From Leuctra nigra (Eukaryota > Arthropoda > Insecta > Plecoptera > Leuctridae), in assembly GCA_934045905.1 (NCBI GenBank), contig OW203762.1, positions 19,810,345-19,874,344 of the forward strand: DNA of 64,000 bases, given 5' to 3'. Below the pieces are notes generated by a model. The model had not been told where the DNA came from and searched no databases. It was given only the letters and a program-made list of their open reading frames with translations. Numbering within the stretch: the stretch's first letter is position 1; every line of letters starts with the position of its first letter. Shown here one piece after another: positions 37,341-47,665 of the stretch. The position numbers and the translations under genes are program-made.

Positions 37341-40286
37341 TATTACGCAGTTTCTTATAAAATTACTTTCAGGATCTTGATTTTATAAAATAAAAACAGT
37401 GTTTACCTTTTTGAAAAATCAACTACGCATTGCTTCATCGTCAGTAAGGTCATGTGGGCGTGGCTGATAAACTACGTCACAGGATTTTATAGCGCGCTCT
37501 CATTCCTCGATGCACAGAGTTAAATCTTCCCTCTCCTTCACTCAGATTGAACATGTATCCATTATCTCTCTCTGCCTTGAACCTTTTTTACTGACGCTCT
37601 CTCTCTTCCAATAATAGCCTGGCTTGTGTACTGATACCAACGAAGAACCCACACATCTCTATCGCTCTTGCTCTCCCCCTTCTCGTGTCATATCTCTGTC
37701 TCTCTTTCTACGTCCTGCAGTTAAAACCAGCGTTGCCAAACTGTGACGTCACTGAATAAAGTAATAGGTAACGCACTAATGAAAGTGAACTCCGCTTGAC
37801 TTCCGTATAAATGTCAGACGCCACAATAACAATGTTTGGAGTCGGAACTACTACTTAAATATTCTCATTACTTACTTGTAAACTTCATAGTTTCAGTAAG
37901 GGCTATTTTTTTTTATCTTTTGTTGCATTGTGATCATAATACTTTAATACGTATTTGTTAAAGTAATAAATAAGTAATTCTTTTTGCCAATTATTTAGCC
38001 GCTTATAAGAGTCAGAATTGGCAAGAGTTTATCAAAATGCATATATTTATTCAGTGATAACGACTTATTATCTTGAATTAGAAAATCTTCCATTCTTTTA
38101 TCTCAAATTGATAAGCCATGAATTCCCTAACGTTTTAATTATAACAAGCTCAAAGATTTTCGTAAACAATGGAGATGATCTGTTTACAATCTAGTTTAAA
38201 GTATTAAAGATAAGTTTGCTAAATATGACGACAAGTAACAAGATGTTTATTTTTATTAGCTTGAAATTTATAGCATTTCGCAATTGCAATGTTCAGTAAA
38301 AATAAAGTGTGACACCATTCATAATAGCTGTTCTGTCAGAGCGATTGCCAATGCTTACATTTGGACTCTGTACTTTCATATTTTGATTGTCTAAACAGGG
38401 AAGCGAAAATACTTTCATTTTATTGTTTGTGTGAGAATTCGTGAAGAAATCTATCGACTCAATAAGCAAGAATTATTTATTAAAACTCAAGTCTATACAG
38501 TAAATTGGTGCCAATAGAGACTCGAGTTTTTAGGTCAGGCTCTTAGTTGGTCAACTTGACCAGTTTTGACCAAGAGCCAATAGCGTACGTTTCGAATCTA
38601 AATTTAGAAATGGCGCTCGCCACTCTCCTAGCGGCCACTGGGTGAACCGCGAAATTGTGGACAAGAGTTCTGAAAATAATGGCCGCCACGTTGTGTTCTT
38701 ATGGCCATTGCCGCAGTGATTTTCGTCATTATTTAGAAAAATGTGCGTTGGGTTTGATAAGTTCGAGATTCCCGAGCCTATATAAACATATTGTGAAGTG
38801 AGAAACGTTGTGTTAGGCCGTTGGGGAGCCATGGATTTAACTGAATCAGTTAAAGAAAACTGCGCCTATTTGTGCAACAAGTGCTGTGCTAACGGCACTT
38901 GCAACAGTGAATTTCTCGTTATTATTGTAGAAATCATGTATGCAAATGTTGTATTTGACCCAAAGAAACATATTTTAAAGTGAGGAAAGTGAGTTAGGTC
39001 GTGTGTGAACCGAGGATTTACCGAAATCATGTTAAAAATGACAGGCCGATTTGTCACGTAAACGTCAGTGGGCGTATTTTGAATTACATCCTTTTTTGTA
39101 ATTATAACATACAATAAAACTCAAAGATATACTGAATGATGATATTAAACATTATTTATTACACAATTACATTGATAAACATCCATTAATCACGATTTAT
39201 TCCATTTTACCTATGCCGATTCCCAGCTGTCACTTGTATTTTATCTGCCATACTACAATATCAAATCATGCCAGGAATTGTCTCTAGTACTGCTCTAAGG
39301 TCAAGTATAATGAGTTAATGCAAAATAGCACTTCTTTAGGGCCAAGTTTAATGACCACAATGTCAGAATTAACTTCGTTTTATACAGTAAACCAAATGGG
39401 CATGTGACAAGAATGTCCGTACTTTTGACTGGATGCGCGCGCACCCAGAGCTGTGACGTCACGACCAGGCTATTCGAAACGTACGCTATTAGCTCCAATG
39501 AATTGTTTCATGAAGAATACCCGAGAGAATACCTTGTGTTTTCATGTGAATCTCTCATCCATCCTATTGAACTCTCAAAACCATAGGAATAGGGTAGGTA
39601 TCTAAGGACTTGTGATGGGTTTTCTGCAAAGATTAAATTATATCAAAATTTTATTGAGTATGTATAGTTGTAATAAATAGTTGTATACATAGTGAGTATA
39701 GTTGTAAATGTAATAACCCAACCCAGTTCATGTCAAAGGAATACACAATAGGCCACACACGACTGACTTTCCACAGAAAAATCATATGGGCAGATATTTG
39801 ATTAATTATTTCTTGGCTCTGACGCCGCTCCTCTAGATACAAATTTGAACAAAACATTTTCTTATAAATTACGTTTTCTCAACCATTTCACACATCTTGA
39901 TTTAAAACAAGGTCAACATCGCTATCTGCAGAATATCTTACTTCCATTGGTGAGATCATATATCGTTGATCCTGCATTAAACACACACCTTTCCATTTAT
40001 TACTTTTAAAGAATTATCACGAAGGGTATCACGAGGTAGGTATCATAAAGATGCATGCTTGTTATTTATTATTTTCTATTTCCTCCTCTGTATAATGTTT
40101 TTATATTTTGGAGCCCGCCAGTTAGCCTACCCAGATATGACTTGTAATATAATATAAATATAAAATCATAATTAATATATATTATAATCATGTATGGTAT
40201 AATTCACAAAATGTAACCATTTCTCATTTATAAATCCACGATATTTTTGTTATTTATTACCAATACGTATTTCTACATTGTGTACC
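37341..40286. other. Non-coding stretch with a short inverted pair and a diverged duplication
   Basis: No gene recognised. It holds the inverted 24-mer at 38574/39472 and the internal duplication 38690-39060. A pyrimidine-rich tract (CTCTCTCT-type) lies at 37530-37710. Confidence 0.45.
38574..39495. repeat. Inverted 24-mers enclosing a diverged tandem duplication
   Basis: 38574-38597 (GAGCCAATAGCGTACGTTTC...) and 39472-39495 are reverse complements with one mismatch. Inside, about 38697-38860 and 38895-39060 are diverged direct copies sharing GCAGTGATTTTCGT-like, AAACATATT, GTGAAGTGAGAAACG-like and ATGGATTTAAC-like blocks. No target-site duplication flanks the 24-mers, so it may not be a transposon. 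Confidence 0.45.
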
Positions 40287-40299
40287 AAACACTTCCATT
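40287..40299. repeat. Target-site duplication of the Jockey insertion, left copy
   Basis: AAACACTTCCATT, identical to 44930-44942. Confidence 0.93.
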
Positions 40300-40693
40300 T
40301 TTTTTTTTTATAAAATCTTTATTTACACATGTACATGGATTTACAATCACAGTTGACATACATACAGAAAAAATGAATTATAGGAATACTTAGAAACTAA
40401 TAAAGAAATCAGGGTCTTTTACTTCCAGGCATAAAAATGTTTGTATTACGTTATTGATAAAGTACTGGGTTTCGAAATCAAGTATTGAATTTCGGAAAAA
40501 AGTGCAAAAAAAACCGAAAGAATGAAAGTAATTGGATTGTGGGATTACAGGCATAATGGTTAACTTATTGATAATAGTTTTGTTACAAGCAAAAATAAAT
40601 AAGTGTAATTACATATTTACTAATGATGATAATGATGATTCTACAATCGCAGCCATCCAGGAGAACAATACAGTAGTGATTAAGTGATTAAGT

Positions 40694-43378
40694 TTACATG
40701 ATTATATGCATGGGTCTTTTGTGTTTGTATAAAGATTTGTTTAATGAGTACTGCCCAAGAGATGAGATGAGAGGATTTGGATTATTGAGACTATTTATGT
40801 AAAAGTTGTAAGTTAATTTGTGTATAAAGCTATGTACTGAAGGTACTTTGAACTTATTGTGTATTCTACTACTCCTAGTGTATCGTGGATAGTTTCCCGC
40901 TATTCTTAAACATTTATTCTGGACTACTTGCAGCTTCTTGATGTTTGTGTCGGATGCGCTGCTCCATGCTGGTGCTGCATATGAGATGATAGGCCTGATG
41001 ATCATTTTGTAGATTAGAAGTTTATTCTCTTCGCTTAGACGGCTGCTCTTGTTAAACATGGGGTATAAGCTTGACATTACGGCATAAGCTTGCTGGATCT
41101 TGTGCTTGATGTGAGCAGCGTATGTTAGCCTGGAGTCAAGTTGGACGCCAAGGTATTTAACGCTGCTTGACCAGTTGATAACTACGTTATTTAAAACGAT
41201 CTGTGGTCTTCTGGATGGTAATCTTTTAGTAAATAAAATTGATGTTGTCTTGTCATCATTAACTTTGATTTTCCATTTTTTAAAGAATCTTTCAATTTTG
41301 AGGTATGCCTTTTGCAGTCTGGTTTGAATTGTGTCTGTTCTGAAGGAAGAGGAGAAGATTGCCGTGTCGTCAGCATAGAGGGACAAATGGATGTGAGGAG
41401 ACCTTGGAACATCATTTATATAAAGTGAAAAAAGAACTGGGCCTAGCAGGGAACCTTGGGGTACCCCAGCTGAAATAGGTCTATGAGATGATCTGGCTTC
41501 GTTGATGGTTACATAAAAAGTTCGGTTTTGTAGATAGGAATGGAGGATGTGACATATGTATTTTGGGACGTGTAGACTGATAAGTTTGAACATCAGACCG
41601 TGGTGCCATACGGTGTCAAATGCCTTCTCGATGTCTAGTAGAACCATACCAGTATGCTGTTTAGAGTTAAACTTCTCGGTGATATATTCTGCGAGGCGAA
41701 CCAGTTGATGCGTAGTCGAATGTTTCGGGCGGAAGCCAAATTGTTCATTTATAATAGTGTTGTTTGAGGTGATGTACTTGTTGATTCGGACAAGAATAAT
41801 TTTCTCAAAAGCTTTGCTTAGCGAGCTCAACAGACTGATTGGCCTGTAGCTCGTAGCCAGGGTGGAGTCTTTTCCAGGTTTGTGGATAGCAAGGATTTTC
41901 GCTAATTTCCACGATTCGGGGAAGTACGAGAGAATTAACATCTTGTTAAATATAGTTGTTAATGAAACAATTGCCTTCTTGGATAGCTGTTTTAGGACAA
42001 AGTTTGTTAAGTTGTCTTGACCTGGGGCCTTTTTGTTTTTCCTGCTGAGTAGTATATCTCTCAATTCCTTGGGGGTGATGAGCTCAATATCAGTTGTTTC
42101 AATTGGTTGTATGAGATATTTGCGGACAGCTCTCTGCACCAATAAATTATGACTCGAAGTTCCTAGCGTTGCGTTCTGGTTGTGAATATTCTGAAAGTTG
42201 TCCGCAAGAGCATTTGCTTTTTCATTATCGCTGAGTGCCATGCCTCCGGGAACGGAAAGTGGCGGGATGGTCATTGTTTTCTTCTTGAATAGCCTCGTTG
42301 CACTCCACAACGTGCAAGTCTCTGTTGGTTTCAGCTTGATAAGGAAGTCACCCCAATTGTTATTCCTCCATTTTGCAATGTCTTTTCTAATACTTGCATT
42401 AGCGCTGTTGACTGAAGTTTTGATGTGTTGCAATCTTGTCGATTGGAATAACCTAAGAAGCCTGTTGCGAGCTTTGATCTTGGCTCTGATGGAATCTGGT
42501 AGAGGGATGACACGGTGAGATATGTTTGTTGGAGGAGCAGCTACATTCAAGGCTGTCTTGATATTTTCGCTGAAGTAAGCTAAGTGATGGTCAATGTCTG
42601 CTTTAGAGTTGATTCTAGGGTTAGTAATGTTGTTTTTGTCTAATTCGAGACGGAATGTTTTCCAGTTAGCTGTATTGTAGTTATGGACACTTTTAGGTGG
42701 AATCTGATCATTAGTTTTTTCAATGGTAAAAAGAACTGGGTTATGATCAGAAGGCAGACATGGTCTAGACGTGAGGCTCGAGACGAAGTCTACTCCCTTC
42801 GTCAGCGTTAGGTCCAGTACGCTGGGACGAGCGTTGTTCCTAGAAGGCTGGTATGTCGGTTCAGGTGGGTATAGTATTTTGAAATTCTTGGTAGTTGAGT
42901 GCTCTAAAAGTGTGGTGCCGTTTCTATTGTTTGCAAAGCAGTTCCAAGTAATGTGTTTCGCGTTTAAGTCGCCGATTATTATGACTTTCTTGTTAAGTCT
43001 TAGGAGTTTGTTGATGTCGCCTGTAGAGATACGGCCTTTTGGTGGATTGTAGACGGAAACAATAGTTACGTTGATGAAGGATGTGTGGAGAGTGATGGCT
43101 ACAGCTTCTAGTTTTTCTAGAATTGGGATAGTTTGTTGAAAGTGCCTAATAGTACTTTTAACTGCGATGGCAACTCCTCCGCCTTTTCCATTACGGTCAC
43201 TTCTGTATACTTTGTAGCCTTTTAGTTTCAGTTTGTGTCTTGGGTTAAGATGAGTTTCCGATATTCCTATGATGTCGATGTCATGCTTTTGAGCCATGTT
43301 GATGAGTTCATGTGTTTTATTTAGTACGGAATTGCTATTCCAGAAAAGTACGTTATATTTCGGTAGTTGCATGGCCAT
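40694..43378 (-). CDS. Jockey-type ORF2: APE endonuclease and reverse transcriptase (894 aa)
   Basis: Nicks chromosomal DNA and primes reverse transcription of the element RNA there. The N-terminal AP-endonuclease-like domain spans about residues 7-220. Visible active-site motifs are N14 (LFWNSNS), E41 (SETHL), YRSDR near 58-62, GGGVAI, the SVYNPP loop, GDLNAKH (D137, N139) and the terminal SDHNP (D211, H212). The reverse transcriptase lies at about 450-720: YRPISLLSSLSK, QFGFRPKHST (546-555), D582 in LLDIEKAFD, GVPQGSLLGP (638-647), YADD (668-671) and KYLGVQLD. A C-terminal tail follows without a recognisable RNase H, as usual in Jockey. The length is normal. The start ATGGCCATG lies 9 nt after the ORF1 stop, consistent with reinitiation. 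All catalytic residues I can check are present. Confidence 0.96.
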   Translation of the reverse strand: MAMQLPKYNVLFWNSNSVLNKTHELINMAQKHDIDIIGISETHLNPRHKLKLKGYKVYRSDRNGKGGGVAIAVKSTIRHFQQTIPILEKLEAVAITLHTSFINVTIVSVYNPPKGRISTGDINKLLRLNKKVIIIGDLNAKHITWNCFANNRNGTTLLEHSTTKNFKILYPPEPTYQPSRNNARPSVLDLTLTKGVDFVSSLTSRPCLPSDHNPVLFTIEKTNDQIPPKSVHNYNTANWKTFRLELDKNNITNPRINSKADIDHHLAYFSENIKTALNVAAPPTNISHRVIPLPDSIRAKIKARNRLLRLFQSTRLQHIKTSVNSANASIRKDIAKWRNNNWGDFLIKLKPTETCTLWSATRLFKKKTMTIPPLSVPGGMALSDNEKANALADNFQNIHNQNATLGTSSHNLLVQRAVRKYLIQPIETTDIELITPKELRDILLSRKNKKAPGQDNLTNFVLKQLSKKAIVSLTTIFNKMLILSYFPESWKLAKILAIHKPGKDSTLATSYRPISLLSSLSKAFEKIILVRINKYITSNNTIINEQFGFRPKHSTTHQLVRLAEYITEKFNSKQHTGMVLLDIEKAFDTVWHHGLMFKLISLHVPKYICHILHSYLQNRTFYVTINEARSSHRPISAGVPQGSLLGPVLFSLYINDVPRSPHIHLSLYADDTAIFSSSFRTDTIQTRLQKAYLKIERFFKKWKIKVNDDKTTSILFTKRLPSRRPQIVLNNVVINWSSSVKYLGVQLDSRLTYAAHIKHKIQQAYAVMSSLYPMFNKSSRLSEENKLLIYKMIIRPIISYAAPAWSSASDTNIKKLQVVQNKCLRIAGNYPRYTRSSRIHNKFKVPSVHSFIHKLTYNFYINSLNNPNPLISSLGQYSLNKSLYKHKRPMHIIM

Positions 43379-43387
43379 TGCAAAAGG

Positions 43388-44713
43388 TTAGGGTAATAAG
43401 GTAAACAACCCTTCTGCGAGGATTATGACTTTGGAAAATGTGTCTTCCGCTTCGGAAGCTTGTTGAATTGTTTTGATCAGTGTGTTCTTGATTTTGTGCA
43501 GGTCAAGGCCTCCAAAAAGTGATTTGAGGAGCTGCATTACGCTAGAAATGCTGATTTCTTCTGCGGCTTGTTGATGTGGTGGGTTCCGTTGTGTAGTACG
43601 TGGCCAGGTTGGTATTTCATTGTCGTTTGTTGATGCGCTGTTGCCGAGCGGAGGGAAATTTGCTTGTCTGTATTGATATGATGGGTTAGATGAGTTGTTG
43701 TTGTTGTTGTTGTTGTGAGCAGGAGATGACCGCTGTGATTTGAGGCTGAGTTGTTTGGCAAATACAGGGCATTGCCTGAAGCTCGAGGGGTGTGGGCCAC
43801 CGCAGTTAGTGCAGGTGGGAGGGGTTGCTGGGTCTTTGATGCAATCTTTAGTGGAGTGATTCTCCTTGCACTTGACACATTTAGGCTGTCTGTGGCAGTT
43901 CTTAGAGGTGTGGGCGAATGACTGACAGTTAAAGCACTGTGTTACTCCCGATATGTTCCTGTATGGTTGCCATGTTGTTACGCATCGACATATTTTTTTA
44001 ATTTTGTACACATCGCTCGACTTGGTGTTAGCGGCAAACGTTATTATGAACATGGGATATGGTACAGAGAGTGGATTAGATTCCGATGGCTTTTTTATCA
44101 TTTGCTTGATTTTCGTAGCAGGCATATTTTGGCTTTTTAAGTCATCCATTATCTCTTGGGTTGTGAGATTAGGTGGGAGGTTCTTAGCGACTAATCTGAT
44201 TTCGCGCTGGTCTCTCGGCGTATATGTGTGGTACTCTAGTTTGGCATCGTTAAACGTTTTTTGAGTTATGTTATAATCTGCTATGTTCTTTGTCAAAATA
44301 ATAATTCTGTCCCCTTTGTATTTAATGTCAAACTCATCTGTTAGATTTTTCTTGAGTTCAGAAAAAGTTGCGGCGTGGTTATTGAATAGATGGTATAAGA
44401 CTATTGGCGGGGGTGGCCTTGTCTTGTGAACTGCGTTGTGATTTTGTGTCTGTCGGGTGGGTTGGCTTGAGTCAGCTACCTCGTCTTCATCTCCTGTGCT
44501 GTCGTCTGATAGCATTGAGAATCTGTTGGACGTGTCTAGGATTGTGCTAGCATCCATCGCGTCGTCTTGTTTGCGACGTTTGTTGCCTCTGTTATTGTTT
44601 TGTGCTTTGACGGATTGCATTTTATCTGAATTTGTGTTCTGAGTCGGTATGCTTGTTGCGTCAGGTAATGATCGTTTGGGGATTGGTGGTGGGACAATTG
44701 CGTTAAATTGCAT
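43388..44713 (-). CDS. Jockey-type ORF1: gag-like RNA-binding protein with three zinc knuckles (441 aa)
   Basis: The nucleic-acid-binding partner of ORF2, which packages element RNA. From the ATG at 44713 the N-terminal 100 residues are low-complexity (Pro, Asn, Ser, acidic DDSTGDEDE). A folded region at about 100-250 matches the domain that precedes the knuckles in insect LINE gags (TYTPRDQREIRLVAKNLP). Then come CX2CX4HX4C (C260-C273), CX2CX3HX4C (C279-C291) and CX2CX3HX6C (C301-C315). An Asn run of eight near residue 335, encoded by a GTT/AAC microsatellite at about 43696-43717, is an interruption-prone site. The ORF ends TAA at 43388, 9 nt before the ORF2 start. Codon use and orientation match ORF2. 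Confidence 0.95.
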   Translation of the reverse strand: MQFNAIVPPPIPKRSLPDATSIPTQNTNSDKMQSVKAQNNNRGNKRRKQDDAMDASTILDTSNRFSMLSDDSTGDEDEVADSSQPTRQTQNHNAVHKTRPPPPIVLYHLFNNHAATFSELKKNLTDEFDIKYKGDRIIILTKNIADYNITQKTFNDAKLEYHTYTPRDQREIRLVAKNLPPNLTTQEIMDDLKSQNMPATKIKQMIKKPSESNPLSVPYPMFIITFAANTKSSDVYKIKKICRCVTTWQPYRNISGVTQCFNCQSFAHTSKNCHRQPKCVKCKENHSTKDCIKDPATPPTCTNCGGPHPSSFRQCPVFAKQLSLKSQRSSPAHNNNNNNNSSNPSYQYRQANFPPLGNSASTNDNEIPTWPRTTQRNPPHQQAAEEISISSVMQLLKSLFGGLDLHKIKNTLIKTIQQASEAEDTFSKVIILAEGLFTLLP

Positions 44714-44929
44714 GTTTGATTGTTTTTGAAGATATTCTTTCGCTAATCCTAGCCCTCCCGGGCTGGATGTATGTTTTACGGTTGCGTTGCTGACAGATCT
44801 TTATGTTGATTTGTCTGAACTTGTAGAATATTTGTTTGTACTCACTGTGTATGCCAAGCATTCAGTTGTACGTACGATTGGTATGACCCTGCAGAGATGT
44901 TGTCGCCACGGAGTCCACTAGTCGAATGA
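44714..44929 (-). promoter_or_regulatory. Jockey 5' UTR with presumed internal promoter
   Basis: 216 bp between the 5' boundary and the ORF1 ATG. Jockey-clade elements carry their RNA polymerase II promoter within the first tens of bases; here those read CATTCGACTAGTGGACTC, then CGTGGCGACAAC. The assignment rests on position, not on a proven motif. Confidence 0.5.
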
Positions 44930-44942
44930 AAACACTTCCATT
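44930..44942. repeat. Target-site duplication of the Jockey insertion, right copy
   Basis: AAACACTTCCATT, identical to 40287-40299. Confidence 0.93.
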
Positions 44943-45375
44943 CATCTCTGCTACTCATATTACAATTGTCAATTTCGATCAGTCAATGAACGTGTGTGTG
45001 TGTGTACTATTTCTCGGAATCGTGGAGCGAAGGGCAGCGATGTAACAGGTTGTTTTGTTTACTATTCGTAATCTGTGTCATCTCTATTGATCCCCGCTAA
45101 GTCGGAAGTGCTTTCTGATTGGTACATGTGAGGGGTTTGGTCTCTTGGCTAGTGGCATTCAAATGTCATTAGCCTCTGCCTTGCATTTTGCTTGATGTCA
45201 ACACCTATTCCATTTATAGCACTGGATTGTATGTAGTAAGTAGTTAGGTATTTACACACTCACGGGCTAGAAATGTATTTAAATCTAGATCATGTCTGCA
45301 TAGGCTGATAATAAGTAGCACAATAAATAAAGTTTAAAAATAAGTTGATTGTTTACTAAAAATTAAACAATATAT

Positions 45376-45860
45376 CAGTGATGCACAACCTTTTTATAAG
45401 AAGGGCTAATTTATATTTTTTCTAATCGTCTGCACGGTCCTACAAGGGATTGTGAATAATTACACGATTTTTTTCTCCCGATAGGTTTGACATTACGTAT
45501 TTTAAATTTTAAATTAAATTGGAAAAAACAGCTCGAGGCTGGTTAGTGGTTACTCTCCACTCTACAATATGGGAAAGGGGACGGCGCCAGCCGCCAAGAA
45601 TTTTCTGCTATTGAGGGAAAGGTGTGAGGAACCATGATGCAATAATATACTAGCTAGACGCGTAGAGATACTTATACCATGGTGAGGAACTATATCCTAT
45701 CAGGGAGATTTTTGGATTTTTGACACACGGAACACTTATTTGGGACGTAGAATTACTAAATATTTTTAAAAATGTCTTGTTTTTTTATCCTAAAATTTCA
45801 AGTTTTTAATGGAATGCTGATATTTTTTCTTGATGGCGGGCCGCGGATTGTGCATCACTG
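45376..45860. mobile_element. Non-autonomous hAT-like element (485 bp)
   Basis: Starts CAGTGATGCACAACC and ends with the reverse complement TTGTGCATCACTG, a 13-bp perfect TIR of the CAGTG type found in many hAT families. Flanks CAATATAT and CAATAAAC agree at 6 of 8 positions, consistent with an old 8-bp duplication. No ORF; the inside shows only degraded sequence. Confidence 0.65.
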
Positions 45861-47100
45861 CAATAAACAAATATGACAATCTTTTGTAGAAACAACACCT
45901 ATTTTAATTCGTAATGTTTTTGAGTAACTAAATTTGTTTACATTCAAATTTGATTGTCAAAAAATACATATTTCTTATCTGACAGCGATACAAAAATGTC
46001 GGTGATAGCTTTGCAAAACACGGTTTAACCTACTAATAATAGACATCTTTTCTAGATAACTGTAGATAGCCATTGTCTTGTCAACGTATAGATAGTCCAT
46101 ACGTAAATTAGAATTTTAATAAATGATAATAATGCTGACCACCGTTTGATTTTGCAGTTAAAGTAGCAAGGTTGTTCCTTTCCTAATTAAAAAATAGTTT
46201 TAATTCTACGTATAGACAATTTAATTCTGCACCATAATATGCTAAGAAAAAGTAGACAAGTTTCGAGATAATATTATTACTTCAAACGTACAGCATTTCT
46301 ATCAATTTAACATTGCGACCATACAGAAAAAGTCATGCTGATATTTTCAAAATTGTTTTAAGCAAGCTGCTTTCCCACCCTTAGATGTTTGAAAAACTAC
46401 TATATCGTGTATCAATATTTTATTCTAACAGTTTCAAATGTACACGTTCCTGTATGATTTACTGATACTGCTATGGTGAAACGGTCTTCTAGATTTTTTT
46501 TTCAAGTTTGTGGAAATTTCAAGAAGACCGTGATTATTTCGTAAAGCCCACCAATTGACCAATGTGGATCTCCTCCCACCACTACGTCATAAAACAAAAG
46601 ACAATGTTTGGTCACTGACAGCTGTCAGTGACCAAACAGCTGTCAGTTTACACCTTATCAGCTGTTTCTTACAGAATTTAAAAGTTTTACAATCTTCAAA
46701 TTACCATTAATAATAGTAATGCTTTAAACGATCTACTTGAATCTTGTTCAGTCTCAATTAACTTGTCATAAGAGAGGTAGGGCCTTTTTAAGTTGACGAA
46801 ACAATCCAGTGACAGAAGCCATTAAAAAGTAAAACGCTTTGGCAACATACCTGGCAAAATATAATTTGTTTCGTTGTACCACTGTAATAATTGTCCAGAA
46901 TATCATCAAACATGATTTATATGAGTTTAAATATATTGATTGTACTATTTTCATTAGTAAATTAAACTATTAAACACGTGTGAGCTATTTCTTTGATCTT
47001 TTTGAATTGTATTTGTCTGAATGAAAAATTGTTATTTTTCTAAGAACCCTGGAGTCCATGGTAATACTTTTGTTTTTCATAAGGCAACGCCCATCTTCAT
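45861..47100. other. AT-rich non-coding stretch
   Basis: No gene recognised. It contains the perfect palindrome at 46605-46638 and an inverted CGGTCTTCT/AGAAGACCG pair at about 46481-46533. Confidence 0.45.
46605..46638. repeat. Perfect 34-bp palindrome
   Basis: Half-site TGTTTGGTCACTGACAG followed immediately by its exact reverse complement, with no spacer. A partial extra half (CAGCTGTCAG) follows. Confidence 0.95.
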
Positions 47101-47104
47101 TGGT

Positions 47105-47298
47105 CAATTTACACGGTCAATACACATTGAACAACTTCTGTGTCACAGTCTTTGGCACAGTCTTTGTCACATTTCTTGAAGGAAATTAGAACATGTTTTA
47201 AGTGTGGTGACAGAAAGTTGCTTCGTGTAAATACAAAATTGTGTGAAAACTGGGAATGTGACACAGAAGTTGTCCAAGAAATTATACCGTGTAAATTG
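47105..47298. repeat. Fold-back / MITE-like inverted repeat
   Basis: Left arm 47105-47147 (CAATTTACACGGT ... ACAACTTCTGTGTCACA) and right arm 47257-47298 are reverse complements. The inner 17 bp and outer 13 bp are perfect; the middle has diverged. About 110 bp lie between the arms. The plus-strand open frame across it (FKCGDRKLL..., with a CX2C) starts without an ATG and is probably incidental. Confidence 0.6.
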
Positions 47299-47368
47299 GG
47301 CTTTAGTCCCTCCATTCGAGAAAATAAGGAAATAGGCCAGTCCTGGCCTATGGTAGATTCAATCCCTA

Positions 47369-47665
47369 CAAACACTGGGAGGTCCCTGGACGCGTCCTAG
47401 GCCGTTCCAGATGGGCGTACGGGCCTGCCCAGGGACCTCCCGTCTTATGGGTGATTAGCATGGAGTGAGACTCCCGGGGCCTGCCACTGGGAATAAGCCC
47501 GGGCGGCGCCATGGGCCGTCCCATGACGCCCGCGCGGGAGGTATGGGCCGTCCCTGGACCCTCCCGGGCGGCCCGCGCGGGAGGCATAGGCCGGCCCTGG
47601 CCCCCGCCCGGGCGGCCCGCGCGGGAGCAGCTGCTCGCTCTGTAGCCCCCTCCCCCTACGCACAT
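47369..47665 (+). mobile_element. GC-rich repeat element A (end ATCCCTACAAACACTGGG)
   Basis: An abrupt block of very high G+C in AT-rich DNA. It starts with the 18-mer ATCCCTACAAACACTGGG (47371-47388). Then come hairpins such as GGAGGTCCCTGG/CCAGGGACCTCC and tandem variants of CGGGCGGCCCGCGCGGGAG. The same 18-mer ends element B at 52250 in inverted orientation. Open frames through it in several frames are by-products of base composition. Confidence 0.6.

Larger units (their letters stand above)
40300..44929 (-). mobile_element. Full-length Jockey-clade LINE
   Basis: A 4.63-kb element on the minus strand: 5' UTR (44714-44929), ORF1 (gag-like), ORF2 (endonuclease plus reverse transcriptase), 3' UTR of about 390 bp, and an A-tail seen as T10 at 40300-40309. 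It is bounded by a perfect 13-bp duplication. Both ORFs are open from ATG to stop without frameshift. The first bases (CATTCGACTAGTGGACTC) would be the transcription start of an internal promoter, as is known for Jockey elements. Complete structure, intact ORFs and a perfect duplication point to a young, possibly active copy. Confidence 0.95.
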
